From Haematobia irritans (lineage: Eukaryota; Arthropoda; Insecta; Diptera; Muscidae): a stretch of 64,000 nt of DNA. Of the stretch, positions 33,253 through 44,665 are shown in pieces; positions within the stretch are counted from its first letter, which is position 1; the number at the start of each line of letters is the position of its first letter. Below the pieces are notes generated by a model. The model saw only the letters and a program-made list of their open reading frames with translations, was not told the DNA's origin and did no database searches. Position numbers and translations under genes: made by a program. The stretch is from NCBI RefSeq assembly GCF_050003625.1, contig NC_134397.1, positions 222,456,537 to 222,520,536 of the forward strand, written 5' to 3'.

Positions 33253-33497
33253 ATGGAAAAAAGGAATTTCGTGTTTTTATAAAATACTGTTTTCTGAAGG
33301 GGAAAAATACGGTGGAAGCAAAAACTTGGCTTGATAATAAGTTTCCGGACTCTGCCCCAGGGAAATCAACAATAATTGATTGGTATGCAAAATTCAAGCG
33401 TGGTGAAATGAGCACGGAGGACGGTGAACGCCCGAAAGAGGTGGTTACCGCGTTTGAAGGTCGAAATCGCGGCAATACGGCCCCATATGAAGAAGAA
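33253..33497 (+). pseudogene. Mar-2 transposase, 5' piece
   Basis: It starts at the usual ATG, with a one-base shift within the first codons restored downstream. It contains EAKTWLDNKFPDSAPGKST and WYAKFKRGEMSTEDGER. It then jumps from the EVVT codons straight to FEGRNRGNTA, a frame-shifted reading of the ERLKVEIAAKRP region, so the HTH end and first catalytic Asp are deleted. It ends where the inner C element begins. Confidence 0.88.
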
Positions 33498-33669
33498 ACA
33501 AGTATATACGGCCTTAAGTTCGCCAGGCCGAAGCTTATGTACCCTCCATCATGGATTGCGTAGAAACTTCATCTAAACACTGCCATCCACAATCGAATTA
33601 CTTAAGTTGCGGTAACGCTTGCCGATGGCAAGGTATCTTAAAACCTCCTAACACCATCTTTTAAATTGT

Positions 33670-34060
33670 ATAGAATAAAAATTTATAGAAATAAAATTTT
33701 CACACAATTTTCTGTAGAAATAAAAATGTTGACAAAATTTTCTATAGAAAGACAATTTTGACAAAAATTTCTACAGAAATAAAATTTTAACAAAGGTTTC
33801 TATAGAAATAAACTTTTGACAAAATTTTCTATAGAAATAAAATCTTGGTAGATTATTTTTGGCTCGAGTGGCAACCATGATTATGAACCGAATAAAATTT
33901 GAACAAAATTTTCTATAGAAATAAAATTTTGACAATGATGAAAATTTTATTATTAACCGAATAAAATTTGAACAAAATTTTCTATAGAAATAAAATTTTG
34001 ACAAAATTTTCTATAGGAATAAAATTTTGACAAAATTTTCTATAGAAATAAAATTTCTAT
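33670..34060. repeat. 29-bp minisatellite (ATTTTCTATAGAAATAAAAT type)
   Basis: Roughly a dozen imperfect units, each with TTCTATAGAAATAAA and TTTGACAAAA. It is interrupted near 33848-33900 by a short non-repeat piece containing GGCTCGAGTGGCAACCATGA. The unit is the reverse complement of the larger array at 59945. Confidence 0.85.
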
Positions 34061-34071
34061 ATTTTTGTGTG

Positions 34072-34909
34072 ATTGGACCAATTTTGGTATGGTTGTTAGC
34101 GACCACATACTAACACCACGTTCCTAATTTGAACCGGATGGGATGAATTTTGCTCCTCCAAGAGGCTCCGGAGGTCAAATCTGGAGAATGTTTTATATGG
34201 GGGCTATATATAATTATGGACCGATATGGACCAATTCTGGCACGGTTGTTAAAGATCATATACTAACACCATGTTCCAAATTACAACCGGATTGGATGAA
34301 ATTTGCTTCTCTTGGAGACTTCGCAAGCCAAATCTGGGGATCGGTTTATATGGGGCTATATATAATTATGAACCGATGTGGACCAATTTTTGAATGGTTG
34401 TTAGAGACCATATACAAATATCATGTACCAAATTTCAGGCGGATCGGATGAAATTTGCTTCTCTTTGAGGCTCCGCAACCAAAATCTGTGATTGGACCAA
34501 TTTTGGTATGGTTGTTAGCGACCACATACTAACACCACGTTCCTAATTTGAACCGGATGGGATGAATTTTGCTCCTCCAAGAGGCTCCGGAGGTCAAATC
34601 TGGAGAATGTTTTATATGGGGGCTATATATAATTATGGACCGATATGGACCAATTCTGGCACGGTTGTTAAAGATCATATACTAACACCATGTTCCAAAT
34701 TACAACCGGATTGGATGAAATTTGCTTCTCTTGGAGACTTCGCAAGCCAAATCTGGGGATCGGTTTATATGGGGCTATATATAATTATGAACCGATGTGG
34801 ACCAATTTTTGAATGGTTGTTAGAGACCATATACAAATATCATGTACCAAATTTCAGGCGGATCGGATGAAATTTGCTTCTCTTTGAGGCTCCGCAACCA
34901 AAATCTGGG
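34072..34909 (+). repeat. 419-bp direct tandem duplication of family-C monomers
   Basis: Two consecutive copies, about 34072-34490 and 34491-34909. The 102-codon frames at 34143 and 34562 translate identically, and I see no base difference by eye. Each copy spans nearly three monomers. It is either a very recent unequal exchange or an assembly duplication. Confidence 0.85.
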
Positions 34910-35152
34910 GATCGGTTTATATGGGCGCTATATATAATTATGGACCGATGTGGATCAATTTTTGCATGGTTGTTAGAGACCATATACCAACATCATGTAC
35001 CAAATTTCAGCCGGATCGGATGAAATTTGCTTCTCTTTGAGGCAAGGCCGTAGCCAGGATTTTAATTCGGGGGGGGTTCAACTTAAAAAAAAAATATTCA
35101 TAAAATCTCATGTGTAGAAAATTTTATTTATGCATAGGTATGTATACAATAT

Positions 35153-36926
35153 TCATACCCTTCACCACTACTGTGGTACAGGGTATAATAAGTTTGTGCA
35201 TTTGTATGTAACGCCAAGAAATAGTGGCCATAGACCCATCTTTTAGTATACCGATCGGCTTAGAATTAAATTCTGAGTCGATTTAGCGATGTCCGTCTGT
35301 CTGTCTGTCTGTCCGTCCGTCTGTCTGTATATGTAATTTTGTGCACAAAGTACAGCTCGCAATTTAAGTCCGATCGTCCTCAAATTTGGCATAGGGCCAA
35401 TCGCTATTGGTTTTGGAAAAAATCGGTTCAGATTTAGATATAGCTGCCATATATATTTATCCCCGATTTGGTCATAGTTAGCGTGTTTATCCACCGATTT
35501 TCTTAAAATACCGTACATCCAAATATTTTATTAATCTCAAAAATCTAGCAAAATATCAGCCAAATCGGTTCAGATTTAGATATAGCTCCCATATATATCT
35601 TTCGTCCGATTTAGACTCATATGACCACAGAGGCCAAAGTTTACTACCGATCTTCGTGAAATTTTGCACAGAGGGTAGAATTGACATTCTACCAATGCTT
35701 GGTAATTTTGATTGAAATCGGTTCAAATTTAGATATAGCTCCCATATATATCTTTCGTCCGATTTGAATTTATATGGCTTCAAAAGCCAGAGTTTTGTCG
35801 TGATTTGCTTCAAATTTTGCACAAGGGGTACGTTTAATAGTATCGTTAAGTGTGTCAAATTTTGTTAAAATCGGTTCAGATTTAGATATAGCTCACATAT
35901 ATATCTTTCGCCCGATTTGGACTTATATGGTCTCAAAAGCCAGAGTTTTGCCCTGACTTACTTCAAATTTTGCACAAGCGGTACTTTTAACGATACTATT
36001 GTATGTGCCAAATATGGTCAAAATCGATTCAGATTTAGATATAGCTCCCATATATATATTTCGTCCGATTTGAACTTATATGGCCTCAAAATCCAGGGTT
36101 TTGCCGTGATTTGCTTCAAATTTCACACAAGGAGTACATTTAGTAGTATAGGTAATTGTGGCAAATTGGTTGAAATCGGTACAGATTTAGATATGGCTCC
36201 CATATATATCTCCCGTCCGATTTGCACTCATATGACCAGGGGGCCAAAGTTATACTCCCATTTACGTGAAATTTCGCATAGATAGCAGAATTATTATTCT
36301 AACTATGCATGTCAAATTTAGTCAAAATTGGTTCAGATTGTATATAGCTCCCTTTTCCTCCAATTGACTGGATAGTTTCCTCAGAGAATACAAATTTGGC
36401 CAAAATTCTCACACTTAGCCATATCCTACACACTGCAATGCCAAAATTTCCACAGAACGGATGAGTTTTAACTAGACCAAATAATATATCACAACACACA
36501 CTTGACCACATATCTTGGCGAGATCTAACCAATATCCTCGTAAAATCGTCACTGCTGAGTAGCAAAAATTGTAAATATTACTCTAATTGTCCTATATCTC
36601 GAATACATATGTATCGCCTGAAAAATCATAAATCTCTTTTGTACAATTGCATTAAAATTTCTCTCGCTTCATATTTCCCATATTTTTTTACTAACATTGT
36701 GTTTCATTCCAGGGCGTTAGCCGATTTAAATTTTAATTCTAGAGTTTTTGTAGAAGTACAAAAAATTGTTTCCATTAAAAGTATTTGCATCTGGAAATGC
36801 AAACTTTTATATAGCTCCCAGCAAATTTTAAGTAGTTGAGATGGTAACACAAATGTTTGTCTTCATATTTGTGAAGGGTATAATAAAGTCGGCTCCGCCC
36901 GACTTTAGACTTTACTTACTTGTTTT
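35153..36926 (-). mobile_element. Family-D DINE-like element, copy 2, inside the hAT element
   Basis: Read on the minus strand: head ACAAGTAAGTAAAGTCTAAA, palindrome GTCGGGCGGAGCCGAC, TACCCTTCAC, B/D monomers (ATCGGTTCAGATTTAGATAT on the plus strand), and a long mixed GACA/GACG microsatellite. The D tail follows, with CGATCGGTATACTAAA and GTGGTGAAGGGTA. The 10-base 5' and 3' motifs are exact reverse complements. Confidence 0.85.
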
Positions 36927-37749
36927 ATAATATTAAATTGAGCCGAGAGGCTTTTTGGGCAGCAAATAAATCAATGACTTCTTCAGTCGGCACATTTATT
37001 CGGCGATGAACCGAAATTAATGCCAATCCATTGAGTCTACTCTCGCTAGTCGAATTTCTAAGATACGTCTTTAATATCTTCATTGTTGAAAATGAACGTT
37101 CGGATGAGCACGTAGTAACTGCAGGGATGGAAAATGCAGTACTATAGTACTTTTTTCAAAACTTTTTCACCCCGGTCAGTACCGTAGTACCCCCGCGAAT
37201 GATTTAGTACCATTTGTGTATACATTTTTGAGTCGATATCAGATTTATGGTACAATAGCTTTGACAAAATATTTTAATATTTTGAGAAGGTCTTTATCAA
37301 CCTTATTTGCTAATAGTCTTTTACAAATATGGCAAAACAGACATGTTCATGTGGGAAGAAAATCTCGATTTTGTAAAAGACATAGTCAAAAACAGGATTT
37401 TATTGAACTTCAAGAATGTTTTAGTCGAAAAAAGAATGCGATTCTATATTATCGATTTTTTATTTCGGTAGAAAATGTTGTCAAAATTTTATTTTCTTTA
37501 AAATTTAGTCTCTTTACAATAATTTTCCAGTATAATTTTTGTTGAAATTTAGTAAAAAGTACCTTTCCGCTCAAAAAATACATTTTTTGTACTTTCTTAA
37601 AAGTTTTATTTTCCATCCCTGAGTAACTGGCAAAGTGACCAAAATTTTTAAAAGAATATGCACGTTTGGAAATATCTCTTTATTGCACTCTCCAAGTGCT
37701 TCCGTCGCTGAATTAGGCAGGTTCTTTTCGCAGGTTTTGCGCCATTTCA
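36925..37749 (-). pseudogene. hAT transposase C-terminal (dimerisation) remnant, split by a MITE
   Basis: Minus-strand reading gives KWRKTCEKNLPNSATEAL and NVHILLKILVTLPVTT. After removal of the MITE and one copy of its duplication it continues in frame as CSSERSFSTMKILKTYLRNS, then RLNGLALISVHRRINV and a stop created at the family-D junction. The SxERSFS...LK..LR..M/T...RL..LA motif is the hAT dimerisation domain, of the type seen in ZMYM/TTF-like hAT relatives. Only about 110 residues remain; the BED finger and catalytic DDE parts are gone. Not functional. Confidence 0.87.
37122..37621. mobile_element. 500-bp hAT MITE inside the hAT transposase remnant
   Basis: Ends CAGGGATGGAAAAT and ATTTTCCATCCCTG are perfect inverted repeats. 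An exact 8-bp duplication AGTAACTG lies at 37114-37121 and 37622-37629. It interrupts the codons for LPVTTC. Inner phrases AGTACTATAGTACTTTTTT and AAAGTACCTTTC also tend to be inverted. No transposase. Confidence 0.92.
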
Positions 37750-38875
37750 TTTACGCATGTGTGTTTGGCTGTTTCGTTGTTGTTGCTATGGCCAAAAAAC
37801 ACACATAAAAAGCAGAAAGACATTTTCCAAAAATGAAGTTTGTGGTGCGAGAACAAAAACAATTTGTTTTTTTCGACCGTCGTTTGACGGGCTTTTCAAT
37901 TAGTATTCTATGATTTGTGCAAGTTTTATAGGTAAGCATTTTTCAAAATAAAATCTCCAGCTTTTCTTCAACATCTTCGATAAGATTTTTCTATGCAGCT
38001 AAAAATATATATTTATTTATATAAAAATATTTATTCATTTCGGGGGGGGTTTGATCCCCCTCATCCCCCCCCCTGAATACGGCCTTGCTTTGAGGCTCCT
38101 CAAGCCAAATCTGGGGATCGGTTTATATGGGGGCTATATATAATTATGGACCGATGTGGACCAATTTTTGCATGATTGTTAGAGACCATATACCAACACC
38201 ATGTACCAAATTTCAGCCGGATCGGATGAAATATGCTTCTCTTATAGGCTCCACAAGCCAAATCTGGGGATCGGTTTATATGGGGGCTATATATAATTAA
38301 GGACCGATGTGGACCAATTTTTGCATGCTTGTTAGAGACCATATACCAACACCATATACCAAATTTCAGCCGGATCGGATGAAATTTGCTTCTCTTTTAG
38401 GCTCCGCAAGCCAAATCTGGGGATCGGTTTATATGGGGGCTATATATAATTATGGACCGATGTGGACCAAATTTTGCATGGTTGTTAGAGACCATATACC
38501 AACACCATATACCAAATTTCAGCCGGATCGGATGAAATATGCTTCTGTTAGAGGCTCCACAAGCCAAATCTGAGGGTCCCTTTATATGGGGGCTATACGT
38601 AAAAGTGGACCGATATGGCCCATTTTCAATACCATCCGACCTACATCGATAACAACTACTTGTGCCAAGTTTCAAGTCGATAGCTTGTTTCGTTCGGAAG
38701 TAAGCGTGATTTCAACAGACGGACGGACGGACGGACGGACATGCTTAGATCGACTCAGAATTTCACCACGACCCAGAATATATATACTTTATGGGGTCTT
38801 AGAGCAATATTTCGATGTGTTACAAACGGAATGACAAAGTTAATATACCCCCATCCTATGATGGAGGGTATAAAA

Positions 38876-39148
38876 AGTGTTGTTCCACCAAGACAACGTA
38901 CCGTGCCACAAGTCATTGAGAACGATGGCAAAAAGTCATGAATTGCTTCCCCACCCACCGACTGTTTCTTGTTCTCAGACCTCAAAAGGATGCTCGCAGG
39001 GAAAAAATTTGGCTGCAATGAAGAGGTGATCGTCAAAACTGAGGCCTATTTTGAGGCAAAACCGAAGGAGTACTACCAAAATGGTATCAAAAAATTGGAA
39101 GGTCGTTATAATCGTTGAATCGCTCTTGAAGGGAACTATGTTGAATAA
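38876..39148 (+). pseudogene. Mar-2 transposase, 3' piece
   Basis: It resumes right after the inner C element with VLFHQDN (second Asp block), then loses part of the PPYSPDLAPSD block: FELL and SPDMAP are missing around a TGAATTGCTTCC junction, removing the third Asp. LFSDLKRMLAGKKFGCNEEV, EAKPKEYYQNGIKKLEGRYN and a stop inside RC (TGA for Cys) follow, ahead of the usual ALEGNYVE end. Inactive. Confidence 0.88.
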
Positions 39149-40112
39149 TAAAAACGAATTTTGACAAAAAAAATGTGTTTTTCTTTGTTAGACCGGGGAC
39201 TTATCAGCCAAACTGTTATATAGGGAAGTCTACAAATAATTACGAATCGATAAGAACTTTTGCACGGTACTTAGACAGCCAGAATTGAAATATGGGGGTC
39301 GCTTATATGGGTCCTATATACAATTATGAACTTGATATGGACCAATTTTTGTGTGATTGGTGATCGATTTATCTGAGGGCTATATAAAACTATAGACCGA
39401 TATGGGCATAGTTAGGCAGGGTTGTTAACGGTCATATACTAGCACAATGTACCAAATTTCAACAGACTCGAATGAAATTTTCTCCTCCAAGGGGCTCCAA
39501 AACCAAATCTCGAGATCGGTTTATATGGAGGCTATATATAATTATGGACTGATATGAACCAATTCCTGCATGGTTGTTGGATACCGTATACTAACATCAC
39601 GTACCAAATTTCAACCGAATCCGATGAATTTTGCTCCTCCAAGGGGTTCCGGAGGTCAAACTCGGGGATCGATTTATAGGGGGGCAATATATAATTATGA
39701 ACCGATATGGACCAATTTTTGCATGGTTGTTAGAGACCACATGATAATATCACGTACCAAATTGCATGCGGATCGGATGAAATTTGCTTCTGTAGGAGGC
39801 TCCGCAGATCAAATCTGGGGGTCAGTTTATACGGGGGCTATACGTAAAAGTGGTCCAATATGGCCCATTTGCAATACCATCCGACCTACATCAATAACAA
39901 CTACTTATGCCAAGTTTCAAGTCTATAACTTGTTTCGTTCGGAAGTTAGCGTGATTTCAACAGACGGACGGACGTACGGACGGTCATGCTTAGATCGACT
40001 CAGAATTTCACCACGACCCAGATGTGTTACAAACGGAATGACAAATGTTTCGATGTCTTACAAACGGAATGACAAAGTTAATATACCCCCATCCTATGGT
40101 GGAGGGTATAAA

Positions 40113-40262
40113 ATGGTTTCATTTGATTTGATAAAAGATTCATTTGATTCGAAAATGGTTTCATTTGATTTGAGAAAGGTCTCATTTGATTTGAAAAAGG
40201 ATTCATTTGATTCGAAAAAGGTTTCATTGGAAATGTAAAAGGTTTCATATGAAGTGGAAATG
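40113..40262. repeat. 21-bp minisatellite next to the family-C end
   Basis: Six or seven degenerate units of TTTCATTTGATTTGAAAAAG type start exactly where the C element ends. On the minus strand they read as a seven-residue repeat, PFSNQMK. I infer simple slippage, not coding. Confidence 0.75.
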
Positions 40263-40854
40263 CTCTATATAATTTTGCCACATAAGATATTAGAACTTAT
40301 TTCCTTCTTTATTAATTCCTAATTTATTTTATTTCAATTCCTTATTTATTTTATTCAAATTTTAAATTTTTATTTTAATTTTATTTACATTAAATAAATT
40401 TAGTTAATTTCCATAATATAAATTAAATAAATAGAATTGAAATTACTTTTCGATATAAGGTCCAGATATGTGATCGTCCCATCCATCCCAATGTTTATAC
40501 CCTTGTGTGAAAATAGACAATTTTACTAAAATATGGTTACTTTTTTCCACAGCGATGCTTTGCTTTAAAGTGCTTTTCCTGCACAATGAAGAAAGGAGAA
40601 TGCCTAAATTTATGTTGAATTTATTCTAGTTGACATTGCATTGTTTTGAAAGACCATCTCTCTCTGAGTAGATGTGTATATATTTGTGTTTGTATGAGCT
40701 AGTTACGATACATAAGCACTGTTACTACAGGCAAAACTAGCACTTCTCTAGAGCTACTGTGTTTCGGTCAAAACTGTTTCATCATCATGACATTACACTG
40801 CCGATAAATAGAGTAGGTGAAAAATAGGATAGAGTGAATATTATTTGTATATAA
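40263..40854. other. No gene recognised
   Basis: Very AT-rich first half, then unique sequence. No frame or repeat landmarks. Confidence 0.5.
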
Positions 40855-41383
40855 CCCTTTCCGACCGTGTACGCACAATTGTGCGGGTAAGTTTAAGTCT
40901 CTATAATTTCTTTAATATATGACGTACTGCGATAAGAGCGGCAAAAAAATAATGGTGTATGCTCTCTCTTTGTCTAAGAATGTGAAGAACCGTTATAAAT
41001 ATTTGCTTTTCATATTAATTTTGTAGTTTCAGCAGTGTACTTTGCGCATTTGTAAAAATGAGTGGAAGATGTAAGTTTGCAAATATATTAAAATTATTTA
41101 AATTGTGGAATATTTCATCAAACAAGTGTTTTCAATAAGAAAACATTTTAAATGTTGTATGCAAACAGTAACTTCGTGATTATTTTGTGTTTTTTGATAT
41201 TTTTACGTCCGGACTTTTACCGGAATTTACCGGACTGCAACAATTGTACGTATCCTGAAAAAACAGGATACAGGATCAAACTGAACAAACTTAATAATTT
41301 AAAATGTTCTATGTACACATAAATAACAGAATTGAAAAATTTAGGAAAATCTATCACGTGGATCGGCTATAGGTCGGAAAAGG
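40855..41383. mobile_element. piggyBac-like MITE with ATAA flanks
   Basis: Left CCCTTTCCGACCG and right GGTCGGAAAAGG are inverted with one mismatch; ATAA lies at both flanks (40851-40854 and 41384-41387), a variant of the usual TTAA. Near the left end is a 14-base palindrome CGCACAATTGTGCG (40872-40885). It has 529 bp and no transposase. Confidence 0.68.
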
Positions 41384-41387
41384 ATAA

Positions 41388-43459
41388 GTTAGATCGAGTA
41401 ATGCAACATTTAATAGAATCAAATTGAGTAACAACTTTAACGATTATTGGGAGAGTAAGAATTTTTCAAGAGTATTGTCCTTTCTCAGTTATGAAGTATA
41501 CAGTGATAAGATTGTTTATGAAATTATTTGTGAAGCAGGTGTATGACGATATGTAACGAATTTTTTATATTCTATCACTATATCTGAACCATAGTATTTG
41601 AAATATAAAATTATTATTATTCTCTATATTTTTATCACCCGGTTGCCAACTCTATACCATCTCAATCTTATTCAAATATGGCCTAGTGTACTATTATTCT
41701 TTATTGTCGATTTCAGGCTATTGTTTTATGCTGTTGTCAGAGTTATTATTATTCTATTCTCCAGTGTTCATCTATACACATTTAATTATAATTCTATTGT
41801 GTATATATGTGTATTGTTTAAACACATCTATCGAAAGCACAACAATTGGCTTTTATGCAACAGCTATTGTTGTGTAGACACTTTGTATCATAGTTTGACT
41901 TCGATATTTGAAATAAGGCAGAGGATCCACTAAGTGATTACTTAGTACAATTTGAAATTTGAATAAAAAAAAAAAACTACATCATACTGAATAAAGTAAA
42001 TGCAAAATATAAAGAGGCAGACATCGTATGATATTAAAAAATTAAGAGTAGAGAATTTCTGCCCGTTTCTTTAGCTCTATTATTTCATTTAAGGTTTGGG
42101 GTAATATATCTAACTAACTTAAGTTCAGTACAAAAACGGACCCTATCTGCATAGATTAAAGCTAACTCACAGTGTTTGTGGTTATCTGAATGTATAGGTT
42201 TCAGAGTACACATAAAACATATATTTTTGTGTACTTAAATTACAAAATCAAATAGACCTAATTGATTTTTAATTTAAATCCTTCGATGTTAATTAAAAAT
42301 TGTGAAAAATTTTAAGTTTAAATTTTAAAATTTTAAATTTAAAAAAATTAAAAAAAAAATTTTTTAAGTTATTTAAATGGAATAGCATTTTCGAAGAATT
42401 CTCTTTTTATATATTTTATATGTAAAGTCTTACCTTAAATTAATATTGAAATGATTTTTTATGGCTCACCTAAAATAAAAATATAAATAAAATTGATTAG
42501 AAACGAACGCCAAAACTATTAAATTTTTTAATAAAAAAATCTTGATGGAAATTCCATATTATAATTGTATAGCTTTGTTGATGTATATTGCAACTAAATT
42601 CTGGTTGCTATCATTTCCAAACATCTCGAATGACAGCAGAGAGTTTTATTGCAGAGTTAGTTCATTTTATTGTTTCCAAGCTTACAAGAGCACTGTGATC
42701 TATAGCATTCAGAGATAAAGGTAATTGTATTGGAATTCATGCGTACTAGCTTTATATTTGCCTGGAAAACTATAAGTGGCTATGGTTAGAGCCTTCCAGC
42801 ATTAAAATGTTAATAAATCATTTGTTTTCCGTAACATAATAGCTCGTTACCGTGGTACTGGTAGTGATGCAAATTTTCCGAAAAAATAAGTCCAGATTGA
42901 ACCGAAATCTACGCCGCATTGGAAGAAAACTTTTTCGAGAATGAAATACATCGCCAGAACGGATGTAACACCGACTAAACATTAGACTGAAGAGAGTTAG
43001 GGAGTTGCTTCACTTGTAGCTATTCGATAAGAAGTCATTCCAAATTGAGCAGTTTGTTAACAAACTAACAGATCGGATATACTTGCCAAAGAGTTCAGAC
43101 AAATATTTACATCTCACATTGGCCACCAGACTTAAAGCCCCGATGAGAGCTTCCCGCTCACATTCATTGTTATTTTGAAAATGTCTTAAAGTCATAATTG
43201 AAGCCTTGGGCAGACAAACATTTCGACATTGATCTCAAGCCTTTTGCGCTTAGGGCATTTTGGGGAGTAAAGTTGGCATTGCAATATACCCCAGCTTCGA
43301 TCATCCGCAGAGTCACTTTCGTGCAGCAGGTGATGACTTTATGGGCCGTTTTAATGCCATAATTCTTGCATTGTATGCTATAATGAAGAATAATTGCGAA
43401 GAATTCGAGGCAGAAACAGGCTGGTTACGTCATATCACTTATCTTATAGTTCCTTCTCC
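41388..43459. other. No gene recognised; AT-rich
   Basis: It includes homopurine/AT tracts near 42290-42370 and short ORFs. Two opposing frames near 43010-43195 and 43260-43440 look slightly less random (the minus-strand one contains CEREALIGALSLVANVR). I recognise no domain, and the plus-strand frame runs into element K. They may be retroelement debris. Confidence 0.4.
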
Positions 43460-43461
43460 TA

Positions 43462-44437
43462 CACGCTCACAAAAAATCGCTTCTGTAACATATACTCCCA
43501 AACATATTTTGCTTCAAGCATATACATTTTTAGGTATTGCCCAAACATTTATATGTTTGATCTCTTCCAATATATAATATGTTTGAAAGCATATTGGTCT
43601 AAACAATATATGTTTGGGTAGTCTAAGTTCCAAACATTTTGTATTTTTCCATCCAAATTCAATAATGTTGTCTTCTAAAAAACAATATGTTATTATGTGA
43701 ACATATAATATGTTTGGAAGCATTTTGCACCCAAAAATATTATATGCTTAAAAAAAATCTCCCAAACAATATTGTGCTCAAAATTTTATTTATTTATTTA
43801 TATATTTACAATCATAATGAATTATGAAAATAAACAGGTAATATAGGTGCTAACAACATAGGTTTTCGACCTGAATGCTCAAAATTTTGTTTCTGCCCAA
43901 TTGTATATTCCCCCACATCTTTCTCACTTCCACGAGATTTTTTAGTTCTTAGCACCTTTTTCTGTAATACAAACATTGTAGAAGAAATTATTCAATTGTA
44001 TGATTTTTTTTATTTTAATTTTACCTTTTGCCGGACGGGGATTCGAACAGCGGACCACACAGTTTGTAAGGATCAAAGAAGTAGCTGATCAATTGCCCAA
44101 GGAAAAATAAAATGTTAATTTTGTAATAACAAGCAACAACCACCAACTTAATTCAATATCGCTCCCTGTTAAATAGCGCTCCAAGCTACTAAACACATAT
44201 ATGTTTATAGGCTATTTCTAAATTAATATATGTTTGCATCCAAGCATATTATATTTACAAACATTTTATGTCCCAAACATAATATGTTCTAACATATTAA
44301 CATATATGTCCCAAACATGTTATGCTAGTTTATGAACATTATATGCTTGCACTCAAAAATATTGTGTTTAAAAATTTGTGTTCAAAACATATAATGTTTA
44401 TATCCAAACATATGAAAAACAGTCTTTTTCATCCGTG
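43462..44437 (-). mobile_element. TIR element K, copy 2 (near full-length)
   Basis: Inverted relative to copy 1 and collinear over its whole length with few differences. The ends (CACGCTCACAAAAAATCGC and CAGTCTTTTTCATCCGTG) are flanked by TA (43460-43461 and 44438-44439). It retains the central tRNA-like module and the ATATGTTTG-rich outer thirds. Confidence 0.85.
44027..44102 (-). repeat. tRNA-like module inside K copy 2
   Basis: Complement of the module at 30146: on the minus strand GATCAGCTACTTC, then TGTTCGAATCCCCGTCCGGC. The 5' side reads TTGGGCAATT here versus TTCGGCAATT in copy 1. Not a functional tRNA. Confidence 0.6.
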
Positions 44438-44665
44438 TAGACTTTGAGATGCAACAGGCAAATGTCGAAGCACCATATGGCATATGCTGGAGTATGAAAG
44501 GATTTCTATTCGATATCGATTATGCGGATGATATCTGCTGAGGATATTCTGAAGAAACTCCATGTCCCATCGAGTGATGCCAAGGGTGTTGGCCTGAAGA
44601 TCAACGCAGCAAAAACAAAGTTGATGAAAATTGAAAACAACGATTATTCGCACTCGACGGTCATA

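Larger units (their letters stand above)
35043..38087 (-). mobile_element. hAT-superfamily element, internally deleted, nested in family C
   Basis: Inverted ends CAAGGCCGTA and TACGGCCTTG, with an exact 8-bp duplication CTTTGAGG at 35035-35042 and 38088-38095. A hAT C-terminal domain remnant lies on the minus strand. It hosts a family-D element and a 500-bp hAT MITE. Without them it is about 0.76 kb, far short of the 2.5-4 kb expected for an autonomous hAT. Runs of G/C inside both ends (CGGGGGGGG, CCCCCCCCC) are also inverted. Confidence 0.88.
33498..38875 (+). mobile_element. Family-C DINE-like element inside Mar-2
   Basis: Head ACAAGTATATACGGCC, TTCGCCAGGCCGAA, then TACCCTCCATCAT (33540-33552). 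Next come a 29-bp array, C monomers with a 419-bp duplication, the hAT element at 35043, more monomers, an ACGGACGGACGGACGGAC microsatellite, and the end ATGATGGAGGGTA. Both ends carry the same private change (CAT for CAC). Flanks AAGAAGAAA and AAGTGTTG rejoin into the mariner reading, with at most a two-A duplication. Confidence 0.85.
33072..39216 (+). mobile_element. Mar-2: irritans mariner, internally deleted and split by family C
   Basis: Left end ACAGGTTGGCTGATAAGTCC, right end GGGGACTTATCAGCCAAACT plus GT (one substitution), flanked by TA (33070-33071 and 39217-39218) within the outer C element. The family-C element at 33498 splits it inside the lysine-rich AAGAAGAAA stretch of the transposase. 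Apart from that insertion, it is missing roughly 475 bp relative to Mar-3. Confidence 0.92.
32856..40113 (+). mobile_element. Family-C DINE-like element, outermost shell of a nest
   Basis: The head (AACAAATATATACTGCCGTA, TACCCTCCACCAT at 32900-32912) lies left of mariner Mar-2. The remainder (39217-40113) has C monomers, an ACGGACGGACG-type microsatellite, TTTCACCACGACCC and ATGGTGGAGGGTA at 40096-40108. The two motifs are exact reverse complements. Removing Mar-2 leaves an ordinary C element of about 1.1 kb. A duplicated GATGTGTTACAAACGGAATG stretch occurs near its end. Confidence 0.85.
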
